Shown here in pieces: positions 1 to 8,098 of a stretch of 62,461 bases of DNA. The translations under genes were made by a program, and so were the position numbers. The DNA lies in the NCBI GenBank assembly GCA_009777625.1, contig WRLL01000004.1, forward strand, positions 1 through 62,461, given 5' to 3'. The notes beneath the pieces are model-generated. The model was given only the letters and a program-made list of their open reading frames with translations, did not search any database and was not told the DNA's origin. Position 1 is the first letter of the stretch. Each line of letters begins with the position of its first letter. This DNA is from Candidatus Saccharimonadota bacterium. Its GTDB lineage: Bacteria > Patescibacteriota > Saccharimonadia > Saccharimonadales > Saccharimonadaceae.

Positions 1-202
1 AAAGTTCTGGAGCGCCTGCTCGACCCATGTAGTAGGTCGGGCAGGGGTTTCCGGGGAATCGGTTTTGAGCCGAAATTTTTGAGCAGGATTTTGCTGCGAA
101 GGCTATGAAATTTTCACGGTCTTTCGCGGCGAAACTCTGCGTGAAAATGCAGAAAAAGTTTGCGCCGAAAAATGCTTAGAGCAAACAAACAGAAAGGAAA
201 AA
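1..202. other. Leader region with two hairpins, no confident gene
   Basis: No complete gene is visible. Bases 15-25 pair with 35-45 (11 bp, one G-U), and 110-118 pair with 140-148 (9 bp) around an inner hairpin at 122-126/130-134. One frame is open from the window edge to a stop at 106-108 and could be the tail of an upstream gene; rsmH would be expected here in a division cluster, but I see no RsmH motif in it. The hairpins may be the end of the upstream transcript or an untranslated leader. Confidence 0.4.
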
Positions 203-571
203 ATGACAAGAAATAGAACACAATTCGTCTCGACGCGCCGGCGTCAAATGGCTACGGCGGGTGCGGGCGCGTGGGGACGAAATCAGAATTTGACGCCGTT
301 TTCTTCGGGCCAGAAATTGGGCCCGGTGGCGAATGCGGTATTGATCGCGTTGTTGGTGGCGTTGCTGGGCTTGTTGTATTTGACGCAGCTGACCAAGACT
401 GGTTCGTTTAGCTATGAAATCAGCCAGATTGATGCCCAGAAAAGTCAGTTATCGGCCGAACAGGATAATTTGAAAGTTGAAAATGCTCGTCTGCAGTCGC
501 TGAGTCGGATCAAGAACAGCGATGTGGCGGCGGCGATGACTACGCCGGCTTCGACAGAATCGGCGGAGTAA
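203..571 (+). CDS. FtsL-like septum protein (short bitopic, coiled coil)
   Basis: The 122-residue product has a basic cytoplasmic N-terminus, one membrane segment at about residues 43-62, and a short Q/E/L-rich coiled coil at about 70-103, which is the FtsL/DivIC architecture. These proteins tie the FtsQ-FtsB-FtsL complex to FtsI and FtsW at the septum. The start has an A/G-rich ribosome site (GAAAGGAAAAA) just upstream. It lies where ftsL normally sits, before ftsI, but a convergent small gene separates the two, so ftsI needs its own promoter. The sequence itself is too divergent for certainty; position and topology carry the call. Confidence 0.65.
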   Translation: MTRNRTQFVSTRRRQMATAGAGAWGRNQNLTPFSSGQKLGPVANAVLIALLVALLGLLYLTQLTKTGSFSYEISQIDAQKSQLSAEQDNLKVENARLQSLSRIKNSDVAAAMTTPASTESAE

Positions 572-592
572 TATTTCGCGAAAAAGTGACGA

Positions 593-627
593 AGCCCCGC
601 GCCGGCTGGTTTGCCGGGCGCGGGGCT
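593..627. terminator. Hairpin terminator between convergent genes
   Basis: Bases 593-603 and 617-627 form a perfect 11-bp GC-rich stem, with further pairing of 604-606 to 613-615. It sits between the end of the ftsL-like gene and the end of the minus-strand gene at 639-932, so it can stop both transcripts. There is no clear U tract on either side. Confidence 0.65.
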
Positions 628-638
628 AGGTCGGTAGT

Positions 639-932
639 TCAGAGCTCGTCGAGAGCAATGGCGATCATTGCTGCGAGCATGTGTGGAGGGAACTTCGGCG
701 AAGTACGCCGCTCCAGCGCCTCGTTGATCGTTGCCCCAGTGAGCACGAGACGGAGGCGTTGCTGCTTGTACGCGTCGCAGTCGCACTGCTGATCGCACTC
801 GTGGCCGTCATCCAGCGCGTCGATCTCTTCCGATAGCTCCTTCAGAGCGGCCATCAGCTGCTCGGTGTCTGCTTCGATCACCTTCTCGATGGCGTCGAAG
901 AGAACGTCTTTGAAATCAGTGGTAGCAGCCAT
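639..932 (-). CDS. Hypothetical small acidic protein with a Cys/His cluster
   Basis: The product has 97 residues. I chose the ATG at 932-930 because AAGGAG lies six bases upstream; longer frames start inside the leader. Most of the protein is predicted helical and acidic, with a central HECDQQCDCD cluster that could bind metal. I recognise no family. Codons are richer in G and C than in the flanking division genes and resemble those of the pilin and LemA genes in this window, consistent with high expression. A strong promoter lies at 1055-1083. Its position inside a division cluster, on the opposite strand, is unusual and suggests insertion. Confidence 0.6.
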   Translation of the reverse strand: MAATTDFKDVLFDAIEKVIEADTEQLMAALKELSEEIDALDDGHECDQQCDCDAYKQQRLRLVLTGATINEALERRTSPKFPPHMLAAMIAIALDEL

Positions 933-1054
933 AATAGACTCCTTTTCTCTGGCTACCGACGGGTGTGCGACTCTCTGGCTAAGTGTCAGTTCGTTCGATT
1001 CATCATGGCTTGACAAATCTACTAAAACCTCTAAGCTTAGTCAAAAAATTGATA

Positions 1055-1083
1055 TATATATATCATTTTGGACATTTTGTCAA
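1055..1083 (-). promoter_or_regulatory. Strong promoter for the small gene at 639-932, -10 in a TA repeat
   Basis: On the minus strand TTGACA (1083-1078) is followed after 17 bases by TATATA (1060-1055), which lies in the 14-base palindrome GATATATATATATC (1051-1064). A second, weaker candidate TTGACT-17-TAGATT lies at 1044-1016. The predicted leader is 80-115 nt. Confidence 0.65.
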
Positions 1084-1163
1084 GTGGATTGCATATTATT
1101 GATTGAGAATACTGTACAATATAAAAGAAGAATGAACTAGTTTACCTCTTAAGGTAATAAGTG

Positions 1164-1169
1164 TATAAT
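1164..1169 (+). promoter_or_regulatory. -10 box of ftsI promoter (leaderless start)
   Basis: TATAAT ends seven bases before the ftsI ATG at 1177, so transcription should begin at or within a base of the start codon. No Shine-Dalgarno lies at the usual distance. Confidence 0.6.
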
Positions 1170-1176
1170 TATAGAC

Positions 1177-2928
1177 ATGAACGCAACCAAAACATCGCGC
1201 TCACGGTTTCTGACGGTTGGACTATTCTTGATCCTGGCAGTATTTGTGATGCGGTTATTCAACATCCAGATCATTCAACACAATGAGTTCCTGGCTAAAG
1301 CTGACGCCATGCAGACGACCAAAGCGACGATCAATCCGGCGCGCGGCCAGATTTTTGTGCAGGACCGCGATGGGAATTTGGCACCACTGGTGTTAAATCG
1401 GACGGTTTACACTTTGTTTGCTGATCCTTCGACGGTTGAGGACGCCGAGGCGGTCAAAAATCTGGCGCAGAAGATTGCCGGCGGTCAGCTGATTAACGGC
1501 AACCTGGCGAAGCTAACAGATGAGGATCTGCAATATGTCGTATTGGCTCGCGGCGTGTCATGGCAGCAGGCACAGCAAATCCGCGAAGCCGATCTAGAGG
1601 GCGTCGGCCTGCAGGTCGACAGCGAACGCGTTTATCCAGAAGGAAGTCTAGCGGCGCAAACCTTAGGTTTTGTTAACGCCGATGGGGAAGGGCAATACGG
1701 CGTCGAGCAGTTTTTAGACGAGGAATTAGCCGGTACACCAGGATTATTGCAGGCTGTCACCGACGTGCGACGAATTCCATTGACCATCGGCACGCACGAT
1801 GTGTCGATTCCTGCTCAAAACGGCGAGAATATCGTGTTGAGCATCGATCGAAATATCCAATTTCAGGTTGAACAATTACTGGCCGAAGGGCTGAAGAATG
1901 CCAACGCGACGACCGGCAGCGCTGTCGTGATGGACCCGCAGACCAGCCGGGTTCTAGCGATGGCTTCTTTACCTTCTTTTAATCCTGAAGAATTCAATAA
2001 GGTTACCGACGCCAGTACTTTCCAGGCGATGGCGGTGACAAATGCTTATGAACCGGGTTCAGTGATGAAGCTGTTCACGGTCGGGGCGGGCATGGATGCG
2101 AACGTAATCGGCCGCGAGTCGACCTTTTACAATCCAGGCTGCGTTCAAATCGACGACGCCAAAATCTGCAACGTCGAACGACGGGTCGATGGCCAAATGA
2201 TGTCAATGACGCAGCTTCTTCAATATTCACTGAACACCGGCGCGGTCTGGGTGTTGGAACAGATGGGCGGAGGATCAATTAATTTGGCGGCGCGGCAGAT
2301 GTTTTACAAGTACACAACAGACAATTTCCGACTAAAGGGCAAAACCGGCATCGAAATCGTCGGCGAAAGCAACAGCGTGATTTTTCCGCCCGACGACCCC
2401 AGTGGCGCGCGGGTGCGATACGCCAACATGACGTTTGGGCAGGGCGAACAACTGACAATGATTCAGGTAATTGCGGCCTTTTCGGCGGCCATTAACGGCG
2501 GTAATTATTATCAGCCGACGATTTTGCTGGGTACGACCGATTCCAGCGGCAAAACTTTGAGGGAAAACCAGCCGAAACTTGTTCAAGAAAATTCCTTGAG
2601 ACCAGAGGTTTCTAATAACTTAAAAGAAATGTTGCAACAAGCGCGCTATCTGGGTGCCAGTGGTAAAACCAAAGACAACGGCTTTTATGTCGGCGGTAAA
2701 TCCGGTACGGCACAAAAGATCGACCCGGTGACCGGCAAATATTCCGACACCTTGACGACCGGCACCTACATCGGTTTCGGCGCAGACAAGACGGGGACGC
2801 CAAAATATGCGATAATGGTACGGGTCGATGATGCGCGGGTTGGCGGCTATGCCGGCTCGGCAGCGGCGCAACCGATTTTCGACGTGCTAAGCAATTTTAT
2901 GATTCAATACGAAGGGATATCCAAATAG
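1177..2928 (+). CDS. ftsI: Penicillin-binding protein, FtsI (PBP2/PBP3) family transpeptidase
   Basis: Septal peptidoglycan transpeptidase of 583 residues. It has one N-terminal membrane anchor (about 11-31), a dimerisation domain, and a C-terminal transpeptidase domain with all three active-site motifs: S295-V-M-K298 (SxxK, nucleophile Ser295), S351-L-N353 (SxN) and K508-S-G-T511 (KTG type). Length is normal for the family. The gene opens a run ftsI-mraY-ftsW-murG with no gaps over 100 nt. The -10 box immediately upstream and the missing ribosome site indicate a leaderless mRNA. FtsI and a cell-elongation PBP2 cannot be separated from sequence alone, but the neighbours favour division. Confidence 0.92.
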   Translation: MNATKTSRSRFLTVGLFLILAVFVMRLFNIQIIQHNEFLAKADAMQTTKATINPARGQIFVQDRDGNLAPLVLNRTVYTLFADPSTVEDAEAVKNLAQKIAGGQLINGNLAKLTDEDLQYVVLARGVSWQQAQQIREADLEGVGLQVDSERVYPEGSLAAQTLGFVNADGEGQYGVEQFLDEELAGTPGLLQAVTDVRRIPLTIGTHDVSIPAQNGENIVLSIDRNIQFQVEQLLAEGLKNANATTGSAVVMDPQTSRVLAMASLPSFNPEEFNKVTDASTFQAMAVTNAYEPGSVMKLFTVGAGMDANVIGRESTFYNPGCVQIDDAKICNVERRVDGQMMSMTQLLQYSLNTGAVWVLEQMGGGSINLAARQMFYKYTTDNFRLKGKTGIEIVGESNSVIFPPDDPSGARVRYANMTFGQGEQLTMIQVIAAFSAAINGGNYYQPTILLGTTDSSGKTLRENQPKLVQENSLRPEVSNNLKEMLQQARYLGASGKTKDNGFYVGGKSGTAQKIDPVTGKYSDTLTTGTYIGFGADKTGTPKYAIMVRVDDARVGGYAGSAAAQPIFDVLSNFMIQYEGISK

Positions 2929-3969
2929 ATGGTCGAAGAATTAATCCACAACATGTCCGAACCTTTATTGAAAATGTTTTTGCTAGCGGTCGGCGCGTTC
3001 GTTTTGGCAATGATTTTGACGCCGATTTATACGTTCTTTGCATATAAATATAAGTTTTGGAAGGTACAAAAGACCGTCACATTGGATGGTAAGAAGTTGG
3101 AAGTTTTCTCTAAATTGCACGAAAAGAAGATCAGCCGGCATGTGCCGACAATGGCGGGGTTGGTGTTCGTGATTGCGATTTCGGTCATCACATTGGCATT
3201 CAACTGGGAGCGGCCGCAGACTTGGCTACCGCTGGCGGCGCTGATCATGGGCGCGGGAATCGGGCTGATTGACGACATTATGAATCTGCGATCGCACGGC
3301 GGCGTGGCGGGACTGCGTGCACCGGTCAAGTTTGCGTTAATTACTTTGGGCGGATTGGTGCTGGGCTGGTTCTTCTATTCCAAATTGGGGTTCAGCTCGA
3401 CACATATTCCGTTCGTCGGCGAATGGGATATGGGCGTTTGGATCATTCCGATGTTCGCGTTTGTCGTTGTTGCGACGGGCAACGCGGTCAATATTACCGA
3501 TGGGCTTGACGGTTTAGCGGGCGGCTTGGCGACGTTTGCCTTTGGGATTTTCGGGGTAATTGCGCTACTACAGGGTAACTTTGGTATTGCGGCGTTTTGC
3601 TTTACAATTTTGGGTGCCTTACTGGCATATTTGTGGTTCAATATTTTTCCGGCGCGGTTTTTCATGGGCGATGTCGGGTCGTTTGCTTTGGGATCGTCGC
3701 TAGCGGTGGTGGCGATGTTGACTGGAACGCTGTTCCTCTTGCCAATTATTGGTCTGATATTCGTTGTCGATACAGGTTCAGTAATAATTCAGCAACTTAG
3801 CAAGAAGCTCCGGAATGGTAAGAAAATTTGGTTGACGTCGCCAATACACCATCATTTTGAGGCAGTGGGTTGGCCCGAGGCGAAAGTCACAATGCGGTTT
3901 TGGTTGTTGGGTGCAGTGGCTGGTGTGGTCGGATTGATCCTGGCGCTAGCCGGAGGAAATATAAGGTAA
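2929..3969 (+). CDS. mraY: Phospho-N-acetylmuramoyl-pentapeptide transferase MraY
   Basis: Integral membrane enzyme of 346 residues with about ten membrane segments. It transfers phospho-MurNAc-pentapeptide from the UDP sugar to undecaprenyl phosphate, making lipid I. Signature motifs are present: the D115-D116 pair in LIDDIMN, the NxxDGLDGL loop at about 188-196, and HHHFE at 307-311. The ATG directly follows the ftsI stop codon with no intervening base, so translation is probably coupled. murD, which often lies next, is absent from this cluster. Confidence 0.95.
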   Translation: MVEELIHNMSEPLLKMFLLAVGAFVLAMILTPIYTFFAYKYKFWKVQKTVTLDGKKLEVFSKLHEKKISRHVPTMAGLVFVIAISVITLAFNWERPQTWLPLAALIMGAGIGLIDDIMNLRSHGGVAGLRAPVKFALITLGGLVLGWFFYSKLGFSSTHIPFVGEWDMGVWIIPMFAFVVVATGNAVNITDGLDGLAGGLATFAFGIFGVIALLQGNFGIAAFCFTILGALLAYLWFNIFPARFFMGDVGSFALGSSLAVVAMLTGTLFLLPIIGLIFVVDTGSVIIQQLSKKLRNGKKIWLTSPIHHHFEAVGWPEAKVTMRFWLLGAVAGVVGLILALAGGNIR

Positions 3970-4064
3970 CATGAGACAAAACTACGTTTTTTCTCATCGC
4001 CGGCGAAGGCGGAATAAATCCGCCGACTCCGGCTGCTCTTTTTCCTTAATTGCAAGGAGCTCGC
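3970..4064 (+). other. Intercistronic hairpin between mraY and ftsW
   Basis: GGCGGA and TCCGCC form a tight stem around ATAAA (about 4007-4023), nested inside GCCGG/CCGGC, and followed by CTTTTT. It could act as an attenuator or mRNA stabiliser within the operon. It may also be a relic of the palindromic elements found inside genes here. Confidence 0.4.
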
Positions 4065-5363
4065 ATGCCATATAAGTCTGATCGTTCCAGTTGGGCGCGT
4101 TCATCAAATCGCCCAACCGAATCACGACGAACGAAATTGGCGGCCCGCGAAATTAGTTCAACTTTATTTAGCAAGACAGGCGAATTGAAACTAGGCCGAA
4201 AGCATCGGCCAGATTACATTTTAGTGATTTTGATTTTAGCACTGGCATTCATCGGGTTGATTGCGATGTTCTCAATTGCGCCGGCCATTGCCAGCGGTAG
4301 CAGCAATGCGCAGGCGACTTTCATGTGGCGACAGGGGATTTTCTTGTTTATTGGGCTGGTGACGTTTTTTGTAGTCAGCCGGATTCCTTTGGACTTTTGG
4401 CGACGGTGGGGTAGCTGGATTTTTCTTTTAGCGTTAGTATTGTGTTTTGCTTTGCCGATCCTTGGCATGATGAATGCGCCAGTGGTGATTTGCACGCTGG
4501 GGGCTTGTCGGTGGTATGATTTGGGTTTTATGTCATTTCAGCCGGCCGAGTTTTTGAAGTTTGGCATGGTGTTATTCGTGTCTGGTTTCCTGGCAGTGCG
4601 GTCGGCACAGAATCGGCTTAATTCGTGGTCGACTTTGATGAGTCTGGGCGCGGTAGTTTTGTTCTCGCTGTTTGTCATTGTCATCATGCAAAAGGACCTC
4701 GGCACTGGCGTGGCGTTGGCGGCGATTGTTCTAATCCAGTTAGTCATCGCGGGTTTGAGCTGGCGCAAACTGGCAACGATTTTGGCAGCAGCAGTGGGCT
4801 TGGGCGTGCTGTCAATTTTGGCAGCGCCGCATCGATTAGAACGTGTTGCGACTTTTCTTGGTGGCGGAACCGCCGAGACGGATTACCATATCAACCAAGC
4901 AATGATCGCGCTGGGTTCGGGCGGATGGACAGGGCGGGGTCTGGGCCAATCGATCCAGGCGTTTGGCTGGTTGCCCGAGGCGGTAAACGATTCGATCTTT
5001 GCGATTTTGGGTGAGACACTGGGTTTCATTGGGCTGTTGGCGATTCTGCTGGCCTTTGCATATCTTCTTAAGAGGATTATTGACAAAGTTGATTACACAG
5101 AGAACGCATATTTGCGGTTAATTTTGGCTGGCGTGTTTGGCTGGCTGGCGGCGCATGTCGTGTTGAATGTTGGCGCGATGACGCATTTGGTGCCACTAAC
5201 CGGGATTACGTTGCCACTAGTGAGTTTTGGCGGGACATCGATGCTGTTTATGATGGCGGGCTTAGGCGTGGTTTTTGCGATTTCGCGATATACAACGCAC
5301 CGGAAAGTTGCGAATGAAGGGAAGGAGGCGGGCGATGCGAATTCTGTGCGTTGGCGGCGGTAG
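4065..5363 (+). CDS. ftsW: SEDS-family lipid II polymerase FtsW
   Basis: Glycosyltransferase that polymerises lipid II at the septum together with FtsI; 432 residues. I chose the ATG at 4065 because AAGGAG lies five bases upstream. A basic cytoplasmic tail of about 50 residues precedes around ten membrane segments. The large loop carries the SEDS signature (YHINQ, GSGGW-GRGLG, LPEAVNDSIFA, GETLGF). The last 29 bases overlap the start of murG. FtsW is preferred over RodA because of the division cluster and the partner ftsI. Confidence 0.9.
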   Translation: MPYKSDRSSWARSSNRPTESRRTKLAAREISSTLFSKTGELKLGRKHRPDYILVILILALAFIGLIAMFSIAPAIASGSSNAQATFMWRQGIFLFIGLVTFFVVSRIPLDFWRRWGSWIFLLALVLCFALPILGMMNAPVVICTLGACRWYDLGFMSFQPAEFLKFGMVLFVSGFLAVRSAQNRLNSWSTLMSLGAVVLFSLFVIVIMQKDLGTGVALAAIVLIQLVIAGLSWRKLATILAAAVGLGVLSILAAPHRLERVATFLGGGTAETDYHINQAMIALGSGGWTGRGLGQSIQAFGWLPEAVNDSIFAILGETLGFIGLLAILLAFAYLLKRIIDKVDYTENAYLRLILAGVFGWLAAHVVLNVGAMTHLVPLTGITLPLVSFGGTSMLFMMAGLGVVFAISRYTTHRKVANEGKEAGDANSVRWRR

Positions 5364-6702
5364 CGGTGGGCATGTCACGCCGATTGTGGCGGTTGTGGAA
5401 GAATTACGCCACGCGTCATTCGCCGACTTGATCGGCGAATCCAGTGAAAGGCTACCAGAAGCTCCTTCCGCCCCACATCCATACAATTTTCGCGCTGAAG
5501 AATCATCGTCTAAAATCCGGAACCAGATTTCGACAGGCTCATCGAACCCGGATTTAAATCACGATGATTCTTCCGGAAAATCGGAGGATGCGGAACGTAA
5601 AGGAGTTTCTTCGCAAATTGACAATACGAGTAATCTCAACATTCGAATCTGGACCGATAAAAAATTCGCCACACAAACACGCGGGTTAGTCGACAATCAA
5701 ACGCGCGTTGATGTCATTGCCAGCGGAAAACTGCGGCGTTACGCAAACCTAACTTTCTGGCACAAATGGTTCAGTTGGTATCATTTGACGAAAACGCACT
5801 TACCGAACTTGATTGATCTCTTCAAGATTGTTAGCGGGTTTTTCCAAAGTCTAGTGAAATTGATAATATGGCGGCCCGATGTAGTCTTCGCAAAGGGTGG
5901 CTACGTTTGTTTGCCGGTCGGCGTTGCGGCTCATGTTCTGCGAATTCCGTTGGTGATTCACGATAGCGATTCTGTGCCTGGGCTGACCAACCGGATTTTA
6001 GCACGTTGGGCAGCGGCGATTGGTACGGGTTCGCCGGTCGAAAATTACCCATCTTATCCGAAGAAGAAAACGAAATTTGTCGGCATTCCGGTGCGGCCAG
6101 AAATTAAGAAACTAAGTGTTGGAGAAAAGCGTCAAACCAAAAAGAGTTTGAATCTTGACCCGAAAAAAGAACTAGTTTTCGTGATGGGCGGCGGCGGCGG
6201 CGCGCAGATTTTCACTGACACTTTTCAAAGAATCGCGCCAGAAATTGTTCAGCAAAATGCACAGATAGTACTGTCGACCGGCAAAGGCAAGAACTTCACG
6301 CCAGATAAAAATATTACCAAAGATTTCTTTGTCTACGAATTTCTTACCGACAAATACGCATTGACTATGAATGCTTGCGATATTTTTGTTACACGGGCGG
6401 GCGTGACTGGCTTGGCCGAGGCGGCGACAGTTGGCGTACCGACTATTATCGTACCTAGTCCATATTTGTCGAGCGATCATCAGACAAAGAACGCAGCTGT
6501 TTATGAAAAGGCTGACGCGGCGATCGTGCTTAATCAATTTGATTTGGAAAAGGATCCGGAAATTTTGACGCAAGCGATCGGCAACATTTTGCATGACACG
6601 AAACTGCGTGATAAACTAAGACGGAATATTCCAAAGTTTGCCAAACCCGATGCGCTACATGACATGGTGAAAATGATTCTGGAGGCGGCGAAAAAATCAT
6701 GA
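5335..6702 (+). CDS. murG: UDP-GlcNAc transferase MurG with an in-frame insertion
   Basis: Converts lipid I to lipid II on the inner membrane face. The start at 5335 follows AAGGAGG and overlaps ftsW. The N-terminal GGGSGGH motif (about 7-13), the second-domain glycine loop (VMGGGGGAQ) and the donor-site stretch (GVPTIIVPSP, then DHQTKNA) are all present. At 455 residues it is about 100 longer than usual. The excess is at about residues 26-97, right after the first Rossmann strand-helix, and is Ser/Glu/Asn-rich and encoded by two palindromic elements (see 5410-5625). Catalytic motifs on both sides are intact, so the enzyme is probably active with a surface loop. Confidence 0.92.
   Translation: MRILCVGGGSGGHVTPIVAVVEELRHASFADLIGESSERLPEAPSAPHPYNFRAEESSSKIRNQISTGSSNPDLNHDDSSGKSEDAERKGVSSQIDNTSNLNIRIWTDKKFATQTRGLVDNQTRVDVIASGKLRRYANLTFWHKWFSWYHLTKTHLPNLIDLFKIVSGFFQSLVKLIIWRPDVVFAKGGYVCLPVGVAAHVLRIPLVIHDSDSVPGLTNRILARWAAAIGTGSPVENYPSYPKKKTKFVGIPVRPEIKKLSVGEKRQTKKSLNLDPKKELVFVMGGGGGAQIFTDTFQRIAPEIVQQNAQIVLSTGKGKNFTPDKNITKDFFVYEFLTDKYALTMNACDIFVTRAGVTGLAEAATVGVPTIIVPSPYLSSDHQTKNAAVYEKADAAIVLNQFDLEKDPEILTQAIGNILHDTKLRDKLRRNIPKFAKPDALHDMVKMILEAAKKS
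5410..5625. repeat. Palindromic in-frame insertion in murG
   Basis: Two inverted repeats lie inside the coding sequence: ATTCGCCGA/TCGGCGAAT (418-426 with 432-440, all +5000), and a long one pairing 5497-5509 with 5561-5573 (13 bp), enclosing 5513-5520 with 5548-5555. The first closely matches, in reverse complement, a palindrome inside topA at about 36390-36417. The translated peptides also match (ASFADLIGESS here, ASFASLSGESS in topA). Confidence 0.75.
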
Positions 6703-7454
6703 AAAACATTATCGAGGTAGAAAATTTGTCAAAAAAATACGGCGACAAAATTGCGGTTGACAGCATCAGTTTCACTGTGAAAAAGGGCGAAGTCTTTGGC
6801 ATCCTCGGCCCGAACGGCGCCGGCAAAACCACCACGATGGAGATGATGGAAGCCATGCGACCGATCGACAGCGGCAGCGTTTTAATCGACGGCATCGACG
6901 TGGCGAAACATCCGAACAAAATCAAGAAAATCGTCGGCGTGCAATTGCAATCCAGCGCGTTTTACGACAAAGTTACACTAATCGATTCGCTGAAAATGTT
7001 CGCCAGCTTTTACGGCCAAAAAGTCGACCCGATGGAATTGTTGGAAGAAGTCAATTTGATCGAAAAGGCCCGCGCTTTCCCCGAGAAACTTTCCGGCGGC
7101 CAACGGCAAAGATTCTCTATCGCCACGGCGCTGGTCAATCGCCCGAAAGTCCTTTTCCTGGACGAGCCGACGACTGGGCTGGACCCGCAGGCGCGGCGCA
7201 ACATGTGGGAATTGATCGAACAGATCAAGGCGAAACATATCACGGTGATTTTGACTTCGCATTACATGGAGGAAGCGCAGCGATTGTGCGACCGGCTGGC
7301 TATAATGGATGAAGGCAAAATCATCGCGCTGGATTCGCCCGACAAAATGATTAAGGACTTACTGGGCCGCGGTTTCAAGCCGAAAAGAACGATCGAGCAG
7401 GCTGATTTGGAGGACGTTTATATTGATCTCACCGGAAAGGAATTGCGGGAATGA
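6699..7454 (+). CDS. ABC transporter ATPase, drug/polysaccharide exporter (DrrA) type
   Basis: The 251-residue nucleotide-binding subunit has Walker A GPNGAGKTT near residue 38, the signature LSGGQRQR near 135, Walker B VLFLDEP, and an H-loop TSHYMEE. The start overlaps the murG stop (ATGA). It drives the ABC-2 permease two genes downstream (8095-9309). The intervening HD hydrolase shares 4-base overlaps with both, so all are co-translated. Substrate is unknown; linkage to the cell-wall cluster suggests an envelope precursor or an exported peptide. Confidence 0.88.
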   Translation: MKNIIEVENLSKKYGDKIAVDSISFTVKKGEVFGILGPNGAGKTTTMEMMEAMRPIDSGSVLIDGIDVAKHPNKIKKIVGVQLQSSAFYDKVTLIDSLKMFASFYGQKVDPMELLEEVNLIEKARAFPEKLSGGQRQRFSIATALVNRPKVLFLDEPTTGLDPQARRNMWELIEQIKAKHITVILTSHYMEEAQRLCDRLAIMDEGKIIALDSPDKMIKDLLGRGFKPKRTIEQADLEDVYIDLTGKELRE

Positions 7455-8098
7455 GTGAAAACAAAACTCGTTCAATTTTGGATTTCTACGTACTGATGGA
7501 CAAGCTGAAAACGACGATTCGCACGGGCTGGAAAATTTGGCAAATCTCGGCGCCACGTATCGAAAGCGTCGCAGAGCATGTCTTCGGTTGTCAGATGCTA
7601 GCGCTGGCGATTATTTCTGAATACGAATTGGAACTTGATTTAGAAAAGGTCATTCTGATGTTGGCGGTTCACGAAGTTGGCGAGGCGGCGGTTGGCGACA
7701 TCACGCCGTGGGATGGCATGTCGAAAAACGAAAAGATCGAGATAGAATCCGACGCGGTGAAGAAAATCATGTGCGGGCTGAAACGCGGCGATGAGATCGA
7801 ACAAATTTACTTAGAATTTGAAAAGGGTGAGTCGGCCGAAGCGCGATTTTGCAAGCAAGTCGATAAACTCGAAGCGTGCTTGCAGGTGAAAATTTACGAC
7901 GAAGAAGGCTACGCGAATTTTGACCAGATAAAATCTGGCGCATTGGAAATTCGGCGTAAAGAAATGTTGGAAAAAGGAAATGAGACTTTATCTTCGGCCT
8001 GGATTGAAAACGATATTGATATCGGAAAGATTTTTGACAAAGAATTATTGGAGATTACGAACTATGCCAAAGACAATAATATAAAGGAGCGCGAATGA
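7451..8098 (+). CDS. HD-domain hydrolase (YfbR/HDDC2-like)
   Basis: The 215-residue protein has the HD metal-binding pattern: H43 in VAEH, H74-E75 with D83 in HEVGEAAVGD, and a later Asp in KQVDKLEA (about 138). This spacing fits HD_3 family 5'-nucleotidases that act on deoxynucleoside monophosphates. It is sandwiched between the two subunits of an ABC exporter with ATGA overlaps at both ends, so its expression is tied to the transporter. No functional link is evident and it may simply be an operon passenger. Confidence 0.75.
   Translation: MSENKTRSILDFYVLMDKLKTTIRTGWKIWQISAPRIESVAEHVFGCQMLALAIISEYELELDLEKVILMLAVHEVGEAAVGDITPWDGMSKNEKIEIESDAVKKIMCGLKRGDEIEQIYLEFEKGESAEARFCKQVDKLEACLQVKIYDEEGYANFDQIKSGALEIRRKEMLEKGNETLSSAWIENDIDIGKIFDKELLEITNYAKDNNIKERE

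Noticed and set aside
1-202. Tail of rsmH
   Set aside because: A short open frame ends at 106-108, but the terminal RsmH pattern (NPRxRSAKLR) is not readable in any frame.
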